A stretch of 64,000 nucleotides of DNA from Clostridia bacterium (GTDB lineage: Bacteria; Bacillota; Clostridia; Oscillospirales; Acutalibacteraceae). Under the pieces are notes generated by a model. The model had not been told where the DNA came from and did not search any database. It saw only the letters and a program-made list of their open reading frames with translations. Made by a program: the position numbers and the translations under genes. Where the stretch lies: assembly GCA_017516445.1 (NCBI GenBank), contig JAFXCZ010000001.1, positions 1-64,000 of the forward strand, given 5' to 3'. Shown one piece after another: positions 17,371 to 24,605 of this stretch; position 1 is the first letter of the stretch, and the number at the start of each line of letters is the position of its first letter.

Positions 17371-19735
17371 CAGAGGAAAGTTCCATTTCCATTAATTCGT
17401 CAGAGGTTATAAGCACCTTTCTCGGCTTAGATCCTTCGTAAGGGCCTACTACACCGCGCGCTTCCATTTCATCCACAATTCTTGCGGCACGCGCGTAGCC
17501 CAATTTTAGTTTGCGCTGTAAAAGTGAGGTGGAAGCCATTCCGTTTTCCACAACAACGCGTATAGCCTCTTTAATCATTGGGTCTTCGTCGGGACCGTCC
17601 TCCTCAACACCCGTGCGTTGTTTTTTCTCAATAGCTGCCTGACGCTCAATTTCAAACATAACCTCATCGTCATAGTTGGCGGTGCGGTCGCCCTTGATAA
17701 AGTCAACAACGTTTTTAATTTCTTCGTTGCTTACAAAGCAGCCCTGAACACGCTTAGGCTTGTTGGTGCCAACCGGACTAAAGAGCATATCGCCTCTGCC
17801 TAAAAGCTTTTCGGCGCCTGCAGAGTCTATAATAGTACGGCTGTCAATCTGTGAAGAGGTGGTAAGTGCAATTCTTGTGGGGATATTTGCCTTAATAACA
17901 CCTGTAATAACGTCAACCGACGGACGCTGTGTGGCGAGCAACAGGTGAATACCTGCGGCTCTTGCCTTAGCGGCAATACGTGCAATAGAGTCTTCAACCT
18001 CTTTAGATGCGGTTTGCATAAGGTCGGCAAACTCGTCTATCATAATAACTATGTAGGGCATCTTTTCAACTTCGGGGTCTTCAAGCTTTTCAACAAAAGC
18101 GTTATATTCTTCAATATTACGTACCTTGCGGTCGGAAAGCATTTTATAACGCTTTTCCATTTCAGTAACAGCCCAACCCAAAGCGCCTGCGGCTTTTCTC
18201 GGGTCAGTAACAACGGGAACAAGCAGATGTGGAATTCCGTTATAAGGCTCAAATTCAACTGTTTTTGGATCAATAAGTAAAAGCTTTAACTCATCGGGTG
18301 AGTTTTTATACAAAAGGCTTATGATGATTGAGTTTGTGCAGACCGATTTACCGGAGCCCGTAGCACCCGCAATAAGTCCGTGCGGCATTTTTGAAATATC
18401 ACCTGTTATGATATTGCCGCTTATATCCTTACCTAAAGCAACCGTGAGCTTGCTCTTGGCTGAAACAAATTCGGGTGCTTCAAGAATTTCACGTATATTA
18501 ACCGAATTCTTTTCCTTATTTGGAACCTCAATACCTACTGCCGCTTTATTGGGAATAGGCGCTTCAATACGGACGTTACCTGCCGCAAGGTTTAGGGCAA
18601 TATCATCTGCTAAAGCGGTAATACGGCTGATTTTAACACCTGCGCAGGGCTGCAGCTCATAACGGGTTACGGTAGGACCGCGGCTGATATCCACAATCCT
18701 TGTTTCTACGCCGAAGCTTTTAAGGGTTTGCACCAGATGCTCGGCGGTAAGGGTGGTATCCTGACCGAGAAGACTGCCTGTAGCAACAGGCTCATCAAGT
18801 AAGGTAATCGGCGGGAAAACATATCCGTCGTCGTTGCTTTGGTCAAGCTCTTCTATCTCTTCTGCAACCTCTTTAATTTCTTCTTTTATGTTGATAGCCT
18901 CCGCCTCTTGCTTGGCGTCATTTAGTGCATTGTCAAGTTCTTTCTTATCTTCACTGCCCTCGGGTGTTTCGGTTTCTTCCTCCTCGGGCGGCAGTTCTTT
19001 ACCCTGATACGCATCTACAAGTCGGCGTTGCTTGGGTGTCATATGTGCGCGCGCTTTTTTGCGTTCTTCGGGACCGTCATCAACAGGAATATCAATATTA
19101 AACTGTTTGTTGTCTGCATTTTCAGAATATCTTGAATACGCATCCTCTGCGTGCTTTTTAACCGAAACCACGGGTGTTGCCACAGTCTTAAAAAGTGACA
19201 TTAAGGTGGTAGAGGTGAGTATCATAAGCAGCACGAAAACCAGCAGAATAAGGGTTATTGCGGCACCTGTTTTGCCGAAAGCCAGATAAATCGGTTTTCC
19301 GATAAGTGCACCCAAAAAGCCGCCGTTTTTAAGCAAAATGCCGCTTTCATAAGCGCCCTTTAAATGCTCAAAAAAGGAAAGCGAAGTGTCCTTAGTAGTG
19401 AAAACATCAATAATCGAGCCTATTATAACTACTACAGAGGTGCCCTCAATAAGCTTGGCTCTTATAGAATTCCCCATTCTGTCGGTGGCGAACATAACCG
19501 CAATAAAGCCCAAAAGGAAAGGGTAAAAATAAGCGGTCACACCGAAAATTCCGAAAATAAAGTTATGTATAAAGGTCCAGATATTCTGACCTTTAATAAA
19601 CACCACGCAAAGCAAAAAAATTGCCACAGCAAACCATATCACCGAGTGAAACTGACGGCTTCCCTCGCTTTTTGGTGTACTTCTTTGAGTTTGCCTTTTT
19701 GGTGTTTGTTTACTGCCTTTTTTCTTTGTTGCCAT
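17363..19735 (-). CDS. ftsK: DNA translocase FtsK/SpoIIIE
   Basis: A double-stranded DNA pump that clears chromosomes from the division or sporulation septum. The 790-residue protein has about four N-terminal transmembrane helices (residues 25-185), an acidic/charged linker, and the motor domains with Walker A GATGSGKS, Walker B YIVIMIDEFAD and the LLATQRPS segment. It ends in the winged-helix gamma domain (LKLGYARAARIVDEMEARG) that reads KOPS/SRS polarity sequences. The N-terminus MATKKKGSKQTPKRQ is basic. tepA lies immediately upstream, a conserved Firmicutes arrangement. Confidence 0.95.
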   Translation of the reverse strand: MATKKKGSKQTPKRQTQRSTPKSEGSRQFHSVIWFAVAIFLLCVVFIKGQNIWTFIHNFIFGIFGVTAYFYPFLLGFIAVMFATDRMGNSIRAKLIEGTSVVVIIGSIIDVFTTKDTSLSFFEHLKGAYESGILLKNGGFLGALIGKPIYLAFGKTGAAITLILLVFVLLMILTSTTLMSLFKTVATPVVSVKKHAEDAYSRYSENADNKQFNIDIPVDDGPEERKKARAHMTPKQRRLVDAYQGKELPPEEEETETPEGSEDKKELDNALNDAKQEAEAINIKEEIKEVAEEIEELDQSNDDGYVFPPITLLDEPVATGSLLGQDTTLTAEHLVQTLKSFGVETRIVDISRGPTVTRYELQPCAGVKISRITALADDIALNLAAGNVRIEAPIPNKAAVGIEVPNKEKNSVNIREILEAPEFVSAKSKLTVALGKDISGNIITGDISKMPHGLIAGATGSGKSVCTNSIIISLLYKNSPDELKLLLIDPKTVEFEPYNGIPHLLVPVVTDPRKAAGALGWAVTEMEKRYKMLSDRKVRNIEEYNAFVEKLEDPEVEKMPYIVIMIDEFADLMQTASKEVEDSIARIAAKARAAGIHLLLATQRPSVDVITGVIKANIPTRIALTTSSQIDSRTIIDSAGAEKLLGRGDMLFSPVGTNKPKRVQGCFVSNEEIKNVVDFIKGDRTANYDDEVMFEIERQAAIEKKQRTGVEEDGPDEDPMIKEAIRVVVENGMASTSLLQRKLKLGYARAARIVDEMEARGVVGPYEGSKPRKVLITSDELMEMELSSDE

Positions 19736-19760
19736 AACAACTCTCCTTGTTATTATATCC

Positions 19761-20432
19761 TTAAGATTTATTTTCTATTAAGTCATAAAGTCCGTCTAAA
19801 ACGTCCGAAAGTGTGCCTATGCTGTCAATAAGACCTGTATTAACCGCCTTTTCGCCCGACAAAACCGAGCCCACGTCAGTAACCATTTCGCCCGTGTTCA
19901 TCATAAGTGAGGTAAAGCTTTCCTTTGAAATATTGGAATTTCTAACCACAAAATCGGTTATGCGCTCCTGCATACGTGCAAAATGTCCCCACATTTGCGG
20001 AACGGCAATCACCAGCCCGTTAGTTCTCACAGGGTGTACCGTCATTGTAGCCGACGGCGCTATAAAGGATTTTTTTGCCGATACTGCAAGCGGTACGCCT
20101 ATAGAATGGCCGCCGCCCAAAACAAATGAAACAGTAGGCTTTTTCATACCCGATATAAGCTCAGCAATGGCAAGTCCTGCCTCTACGTCACCGCCTACGG
20201 TGTTGAGAATAACCAGCAGTCCCTCAATCTCTTGCGATTCTTCAACCGCCACAAGCTGAGGTATAATATGCTCATACTTGGTGGTCTTGGTCTGCTCGGA
20301 TAAGACGTTATGCCCCTCAATCTCACCGATTATTGTAAGGCAGTATATTTTGTGCTTGCCCGAAAATGCCGTAACAGAGCCAAATTCCTTTATTTCTTCG
20401 TTTTTATCACTTAGATTATTTTTTTCACTCAT
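19761..20432 (-). CDS. tepA: ClpP-fold membrane-associated protease TepA
   Basis: A 223-residue member of the ClpP/crotonase-like serine protease family called translocation-enhancing protein TepA, a putative signal-peptide peptidase. Characteristic segments are VILNTVGGDVEAGLAIAELI, the nucleophile region LGGGHSIGVPLAVSA, and IAPSATMTVHPVRTNG with the catalytic His. The start at 20432 (MSEKNNLSDK), after a GGGTG site, is chosen; an upstream in-frame extension of 87 codons is hydrophobic, A+T-rich and unlike the family. It precedes ftsK by 25 bases, probably in one operon. Confidence 0.9.
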   Translation of the reverse strand: MSEKNNLSDKNEEIKEFGSVTAFSGKHKIYCLTIIGEIEGHNVLSEQTKTTKYEHIIPQLVAVEESQEIEGLLVILNTVGGDVEAGLAIAELISGMKKPTVSFVLGGGHSIGVPLAVSAKKSFIAPSATMTVHPVRTNGLVIAVPQMWGHFARMQERITDFVVRNSNISKESFTSLMMNTGEMVTDVGSVLSGEKAVNTGLIDSIGTLSDVLDGLYDLIENKS

Positions 20433-20532
20433 TAAATTCACCCAAAAATAGTATGGAAAGAATTGAAAAAAAAATACATATATAGTAATTATAACATAAA
20501 TAAAATAATATAACAAGCAAATTAAAAAAACA

Positions 20533-20561
20533 TTGTAAAATTGGCAAAAATGTGGTATCAT
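20533..20561 (+). promoter_or_regulatory. candidate promoter of the E2-like gene
   Basis: TTGTAA and TATCAT are separated by 17 bp, 31 bp upstream of the ATG at 20593 and its AAGGGGAAGA site. Confidence 0.5.
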
Positions 20562-20592
20562 AATATTACAAAAATCGACAAAGGGGAAGATT

Positions 20593-21435
20593 ATGCGAGC
20601 AGACGGAAAAAGATTAAAAAATACCGACCCTATGTATAGGGTTGCGGCGCATATCATGGATAAGCGTGTGGATTCAATGAATATGATAACCATTGATATT
20701 CCTTACACGCCTATGCAGGAGTATGTCAACAAAAAGCGTAAGGAAGGCATTTCTGTAAGCCACATGGCGCTTATACTTGCGGCGTATTTGCGTACAATGG
20801 CAAAGTATCCTGAGCTTAACCGTTTTATTGTAAACAAAAAGGTTTACAAAAGGAATGAAATTGCTGTCGGAATGGTGGTTTTGCAGTCGCTTGAAAGCCA
20901 CGAGGGTACAATGTCTAAAATGTACTTTGAAAAGACCGACACAGTGCTCGAAGTTAATAATAAAATCAATACATACGTTACCGAAAACCGCGAGGCACCC
21001 GAAAAAAACGGCACCGAAAAGATTATTAAAATCCTTTTAAGTATTCCCGGACTTCTTACAGTCGGTGTAAAGGTGTTCAAGATTATGGATAAATACGGCC
21101 TTTTGCCAAAGGCTATTATTGATATGTCCCCTTTCCATATGAGTCTTGGCATTACAAACCTTGCGTCTATCCGCACAAACCATATTTACCACCATTGTTA
21201 TGAGTTTGGCACAACCAGTATATTTATGGCTATGGGTAATCTGCGTGAGGTGCCTAAGCGCAAGGGCGATGAGATTGTTTTTGAAAGAAGCTTGCCCATA
21301 GGCGTTACTATGGATGAGCGTGTTTGCTCGGGTAGTTATTTTGCAACCGCTTTTCGTTATATGAAAAAGCTTTTGAGCAATCCCGAGGTGCTTGAATTAC
21401 CGCCTGAAGAGGTAATTGAAGATACTTGTAAATAA
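20593..21435 (+). CDS. standalone E2-like (2-oxoacid dehydrogenase acyltransferase/CAT-fold) protein with altered catalytic motif
   Basis: A 280-residue protein resembling the catalytic domain of dihydrolipoamide acyltransferases and chloramphenicol acetyltransferase, without lipoyl or peripheral-subunit-binding domains. Similar proteins occur alone in many gut Clostridia and are annotated as E2 subunits. The C-terminal signature, normally DHRxxDG, reads MDERVCSG here: by alignment the catalytic His becomes Glu and the Asp becomes Ser. Conventional acyl transfer is therefore doubtful. No E1, E3 or lipoate genes lie nearby; it stands between tepA and fba with its own promoter. Confidence 0.7.
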   Translation: MRADGKRLKNTDPMYRVAAHIMDKRVDSMNMITIDIPYTPMQEYVNKKRKEGISVSHMALILAAYLRTMAKYPELNRFIVNKKVYKRNEIAVGMVVLQSLESHEGTMSKMYFEKTDTVLEVNNKINTYVTENREAPEKNGTEKIIKILLSIPGLLTVGVKVFKIMDKYGLLPKAIIDMSPFHMSLGITNLASIRTNHIYHHCYEFGTTSIFMAMGNLREVPKRKGDEIVFERSLPIGVTMDERVCSGSYFATAFRYMKKLLSNPEVLELPPEEVIEDTCK

Positions 21436-21438
21436 TGG

Positions 21439-21467
21439 TTGATTTTACAGGTTAAATGGTATAGAAT
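21439..21467 (+). promoter_or_regulatory. candidate promoter of fba
   Basis: TTGATT and TAGAAT are separated by 17 bp, upstream of GGAGGAAT and the fba ATG. Confidence 0.6.
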
Positions 21468-21500
21468 ATTTATTGGTAAAAAATTTTTGGAGGAATAAAA

Positions 21501-22364
21501 ATGTTAGTATCCGCAAAAGAAATGCTTCAAAAAGCAAAGGCAGGCAAATATGCCGTAGGTCAGTTCAACATCAACAACCTTGAATGGACAAAGGCTGTTC
21601 TGCAAACCGCGCAGGAGCTTAATTCTCCCGTAATCCTCGGTGTTTCTGAGGGCGCAGGCAAATATATGTGTGGCTATACCACAATCGTTGGTATGGTAAA
21701 CGGTATGATTAATGAGCTTGGCATCACCGTTCCTGTTGCTTTGCATCTCGACCATGGTTCTTATGAGGGCGCAAAGAAGTGCATAGAAGCAGGCTTTTCT
21801 TCTGTAATGTTTGACGGCTCTCATTATCCGATTGAGGAAAACATTGCAAAGACTAAGGAACTGGTAGAAACCTGTGATAAATTAGGTCTTTCTTTGGAGG
21901 CAGAGGTTGGCTCTATCGGCGGCGAGGAAGACGGCGTTATCGGCGCAGGCGAGGTTGCAGATCCTAAGGAGTGCAAAATGATTGCTGATTTAGGCGTTAC
22001 AATGTTGGCTGCAGGTATCGGCAATATTCACGGTAAGTACCCTGAAAATTGGGCAGGTCTTAGCTTTGATACTCTCGATGCAATTCAGCAGCTCACAGGC
22101 GATATGCCTTTAGTTCTTCACGGAGGAACAGGTATCCCTGCTGAAATGATTAAAAAGGCTATTTCTTTGGGCGTTTCTAAGATTAATGTTAATACAGAAT
22201 GTCAGTTAGCTTTTGCAGATGCTACACGTAAGTATATCGAAGCAGGCAAAGACTTGCAGGGCAAGGGCTTTGACCCGAGAAAGCTTTTAGCAGACGGTAC
22301 TCAGGCTATTAAAGACACTGTTAAAGAAAAGATGGAGCTTTTCGGCTCTGTTAATAAGGCTTAA
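21501..22364 (+). CDS. fba: class II fructose-bisphosphate aldolase
   Basis: A zinc-dependent aldolase of 287 residues that splits fructose-1,6-bisphosphate (or a related ketose bisphosphate) in glycolysis. Visible landmarks are YAVGQFNINNLEWTKAVL, the metal/catalytic segment VALHLDHGSYEGAKK, SVMFDGSHYP, LEAEVGSIGGEEDG, GIGNIHGKYP and LVLHGGTGIP. The sequence is of the type found in Firmicutes Fba/GatY/KbaY. Because fucO follows, a tagatose- or fuculose-type role cannot be excluded, but the gene has its own promoter and terminator and fits the housekeeping enzyme. Confidence 0.92.
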   Translation: MLVSAKEMLQKAKAGKYAVGQFNINNLEWTKAVLQTAQELNSPVILGVSEGAGKYMCGYTTIVGMVNGMINELGITVPVALHLDHGSYEGAKKCIEAGFSSVMFDGSHYPIEENIAKTKELVETCDKLGLSLEAEVGSIGGEEDGVIGAGEVADPKECKMIADLGVTMLAAGIGNIHGKYPENWAGLSFDTLDAIQQLTGDMPLVLHGGTGIPAEMIKKAISLGVSKINVNTECQLAFADATRKYIEAGKDLQGKGFDPRKLLADGTQAIKDTVKEKMELFGSVNKA

Positions 22365-22368
22365 TTTT

Positions 22369-22396
22369 AAAAAACTCCGCATAAGCGGAGTTTTTT
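22369..22396 (+). terminator. Rho-independent terminator after fba
   Basis: The stem AACTCCGC-ataa-GCGGAGTT is followed by T6. Confidence 0.93.
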
Positions 22397-22431
22397 AAAA
22401 CCCGATTGGTTAATAATTTAACAATTTGTTA

Positions 22432-22460
22432 TTGAAATTTGTCAAATTATATTGTAGAAT
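22432..22460 (+). promoter_or_regulatory. candidate promoter of fucO
   Basis: TTGAAA and TAGAAT are separated by 17 bp, about 32 bp upstream of the GTG start at 22493. Confidence 0.6.
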
Positions 22461-22492
22461 ATATTTATAAATATTATGAAAGGGTGTTTTTT

Positions 22493-23638
22493 GTGAACAG
22501 ATTTACTTTAAACGAAACTTCTTACCATGGCGCAGGCGCCATAAATGCAATCCCTGACGAGATTAACCGCAGAGGCTTCAAGAAAATTTTTGTAGCTACC
22601 GACCCCGGTCTTATCGAGTTTGGTGTTGTTAAAAAGGTTACCGATGTATTGGATAATGCAGGCATTGCTTACGGCATTTATTCTGATATTAAGGCTAACC
22701 CCACAATTGAAAATGTACAAAACGGCGTTGCCGCTTTCAAGGAAATGTCTGCTGACTGCATCGTAGCTATCGGCGGCGGCTCTGCTATGGATACCGCAAA
22801 GGCTATCGGTATTATAATTACTAACCCAGAGTTTAGCGATGTTCGTTCGCTTGAAGGCGTTGCAGATACTAAGAACAAGTGCGTTCCGATTATCGCAGTT
22901 CCCACAACTGCAGGTACCGCAGCAGAGGTTACTATTAACTACGTTATTACCGACGTTGAAAAGAAACGTAAGTTTGTTTGCGTTGATACTAATGATATCC
23001 CGATTGTAGCAGTTGTTGACCCTGATATGATGTCTTCAATGCCTGCTGCCCTTACTGCTGCTACAGGTATGGATGCTTTAACCCACGCTATTGAGGGTTA
23101 TATCACCAAGGGCGCTTGGGAGCTTTCGGATATGTTCCACATTAAGGCTATCGAGGTTATCGGCCGTTCTTTACGCGCTGCTGTAAAGGGTGAGGCTGAC
23201 GGCCGCGAGGGTATGGCTTTAGGTCAGTACATTGCAGGTATGGGCTTCTCTAACGTTGGCTTGGGTGTTGACCATTCTATGGCTCACACACTTTCGGCTT
23301 ATTATGATATGCCTCACGGCAAGGCTTGCGCTACACTTCTTCCTGCTGTTATGGCTTATAATGCAGAGGCTACAGGTACTAAATACCGTGACATTGCTAT
23401 CGCTATGGGTGTTAAGGGTGTTGAAAATATGACTCAGGACGAGTACCGTGCAGCTGCTGTTGAAGCTGTTCGTAAGCTTGCTGAGGATGTTGGTATTGTT
23501 ACTTCACTTAAGGGTGTTGTTAAGGAAGAAGACCTTGATGCACTCTCAGCTGATGCTTTTGCAGATGCTTGCCGCCCAGGCAATCCCAAGGATGTAACTG
23601 TTGAAGATATCAAGGCACTTTATAAGAGTCTTATGTAA
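22493..23638 (+). CDS. fucO: lactaldehyde reductase (iron-containing alcohol dehydrogenase)
   Basis: A 381-residue group III alcohol dehydrogenase closely resembling E. coli FucO, which interconverts L-lactaldehyde and L-1,2-propanediol with NAD. Recognisable stretches include NRFTLNETSYHGAGAI, IAIGGGSAMDTAKAIGI, VPTTAGTAAEVTINYVITD, GMDALTHAIEGYIT and MPHGKACA, with the Asp/His iron ligands in place. The start is a GTG after GAAAGGGTG; an earlier ATG would add 18 unrelated residues. No other fucose or rhamnose genes are adjacent, so it may act more generally in aldehyde or redox disposal. Confidence 0.9.
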   Translation: MNRFTLNETSYHGAGAINAIPDEINRRGFKKIFVATDPGLIEFGVVKKVTDVLDNAGIAYGIYSDIKANPTIENVQNGVAAFKEMSADCIVAIGGGSAMDTAKAIGIIITNPEFSDVRSLEGVADTKNKCVPIIAVPTTAGTAAEVTINYVITDVEKKRKFVCVDTNDIPIVAVVDPDMMSSMPAALTAATGMDALTHAIEGYITKGAWELSDMFHIKAIEVIGRSLRAAVKGEADGREGMALGQYIAGMGFSNVGLGVDHSMAHTLSAYYDMPHGKACATLLPAVMAYNAEATGTKYRDIAIAMGVKGVENMTQDEYRAAAVEAVRKLAEDVGIVTSLKGVVKEEDLDALSADAFADACRPGNPKDVTVEDIKALYKSLM

Positions 23639-23651
23639 TTAATATAAACTT

Positions 23652-23688
23652 AAACGGAGTAACTGCAAAACAGTTACTCCGTTTTTTT
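23652..23688 (+). terminator. Rho-independent terminator after fucO
   Basis: The stem AACGGAGTAACTG-caaaa-CAGTTACTCCGTT is followed by T7. Confidence 0.93.
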
Positions 23689-23750
23689 AGCGGTAATATC
23701 TAGGACAGGTTTGCTAGAATGCACTATTACAAAAATAAAATTATGGTGAT

Positions 23751-24055
23751 TTATGAGATTGTAGAGATTTGCTCCTTAGTCGCTCGTGCCGCGACAGGCA
23801 CGCCCTTTCTTGTGTAGGCTAATGATAAGGGCGGAAAGATTCGCCTAAGGGGGAATTTCGATTTCCCCCTTAGGTGACGGATGAAAAGTTTCATAAAAAA
23901 GCCTTTGAAAAGTGAGAACTGTGTTCTCAATTCAAAGGCAAGTGTTGATATATATTTAAGCCAAATCTCCGTCACCATAACCTCCTTAAACGACAAGGGC
24001 TGCGCCCTTGACCCGCTAAAAGCTATAGTTGCTACGTTAAATGTGGCTTTTGACA
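23751..24055. repeat. structured intergenic element, candidate dispersed repeat
   Basis: This stretch contains several complementary segments. There is a strong hairpin CCTAAGGGGGAA/TTCCCCCTTAGG (about 23846-23874). The closing pair GGTGACGGA (about 23872) with TCCGTCACC (about 23967) encloses a hairpin GCCTTTGAA/TTCAAAGGC. A further hairpin CAAGGGC-tgc-GCCCTTG lies at 23994-24010. A minus-strand reading frame of about 100 codons crosses all of these, but its content follows the hairpins rather than a protein pattern. The layout resembles small palindromic mobile or intergenic repeats of gut Clostridia; whether copies exist elsewhere cannot be seen here. Confidence 0.45.
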
Positions 24056-24093
24056 CAAAAAGCGGTTATGAAATTATCCATTCATAACCGCTT
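24056..24093 (-). terminator. terminator of the minus-strand small transcript
   Basis: The stem AGCGGTTATGAA/TTCATAACCGCT (24061-24092) has an 8-base loop. Read on the minus strand it is followed by TTTTTG, a Rho-independent terminator; on the plus strand the T run is weak. Confidence 0.75.
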
Positions 24094-24223
24094 CTAATAA
24101 TATTCAATTGTATCTATCACTTAAATTCTCTTTTCGTGCATGCCGTAAAAACGGCGTTAATTTATTTTTTCTCGGGGCGTTCCCCCAGTCACTCTATATT
24201 GCATCAACTTGAAACTTTAAGCT

Positions 24224-24244
24224 TTATAAATTAAAATTGTACAT
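24224..24244 (-). CDS. mini-ORF 3 of the small transcript (MYNFNL)
   Basis: Six codons, starting at the ATG of the second GGGTGAGTCCAATG unit. The upstream AGGGTGA could act as a weak ribosome binding site. Its corresponding partner at the first unit is only ATG-AAG-TAA. Translation is unproven. Confidence 0.2.
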   Translation of the reverse strand: MYNFNL

Positions 24245-24262
24245 TGGACTCACCCTAGCAGT

Positions 24263-24292
24263 TTATTTGATAAAACGTTTAATACCTTTCAT
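24263..24292 (-). CDS. mini-ORF 2 of the small transcript (MKGIKRFIK)
   Basis: A nine-codon ORF with TTGGTGATAAA before its ATG. It is basic, and its last codons (..RFIK, AAA-TAA-AC) parallel the end of mini-ORF 1 (..RFLK, AAA-TAA-AC). Whether it is translated is unknown; the parallel ending is the reason to list it. Confidence 0.3.
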   Translation of the reverse strand: MKGIKRFIK

Positions 24293-24405
24293 TTTATCAC
24301 CAACTTAGGTTATATATTAAATTTAAAGTTATATTTTTATATCTACGGATTTTTGGAAAGTTCTTTTTTTTAAGGTTATTACTTCATTGGAATCACGCCT
24401 TTCGT

Positions 24406-24444
24406 TTATTTAAGAAACCTTTCAGGTGGAGTTAACTCTTTCAT
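24406..24444 (-). CDS. mini-ORF 1 of the small transcript (MKELTPPERFLK)
   Basis: A 12-codon ORF with a very strong AAAGGAGGAG ribosome binding site at optimal spacing, the first ORF after the consensus promoter. Codons 5-8 (ACTCCACCTG) can pair with the ribosome binding site (AGGAGGAG against CTCCACCT with one mismatch), so translation could be gated by a local hairpin. The function is unknown. Confidence 0.4.
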   Translation of the reverse strand: MKELTPPERFLK

Positions 24445-24475
24445 TTTTTTAGCTCCTCCTTTCTTTTCTGTCTTC

Positions 24476-24504
24476 ATTATAAGTTATTATACACAATTTG
24501 TCAA
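24476..24504 (-). promoter_or_regulatory. perfect consensus sigma-A promoter
   Basis: On the minus strand TTGACA and TATAAT are separated by exactly 17 bp, both hexamers matching consensus 6/6. It fires away from the ABC exporter gene into a gene-free region. Confidence 0.85.
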
Positions 24505-24605
24505 GTAAAAGTTAATAACTTTTGTATATTTTGTAAAAATGTATATTTGTTCACACTTTTTATTGTGCAATATGTTAAAATGGGAATAAGAGGAAGTGAG
24601 TAATA

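Larger units (their letters stand above)
24056..24469 (-). ncRNA. putative ~0.4-kb small transcript with tandem mini-ORFs
   Basis: A transcription unit defined from sequence alone: a perfect TTGACA/TATAAT promoter (24476-24504), a predicted start near 24469 and a terminator ending near 24056. No ORF longer than 12 codons with a ribosome binding site is present. Instead there are very short ORFs (MKELTPPERFLK; MK; MKGIKRFIK; MYNFNL). A unit is repeated about 145 bases apart: each longer mini-ORF ends AAA-TAA-AC, and 5-6 bases later comes GG(C/G)GTGA(T/G)TCCAATG. Near the 3' end are small hairpins such as GGGG-aac-GCCCC. It matches no RNA class that I recognise. Confidence 0.55.

Noticed and set aside
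20433..20693. Hydrophobic N-terminal extension of TepA
   Set aside because: The 87 extra codons are A+T-rich, precede a good start with ribosome binding site and contain the divergent promoter of the E2-like gene; known TepA proteins start at the shorter position.
23751..24056. Minus-strand ORF of 101 codons after fucO
   Set aside because: Its sequence is built from the long hairpin arms of the intergenic element, and the minus-strand transcript found upstream terminates before it. A ribosome-binding-like GGAGG precedes an internal ATG, but no protein pattern is seen.
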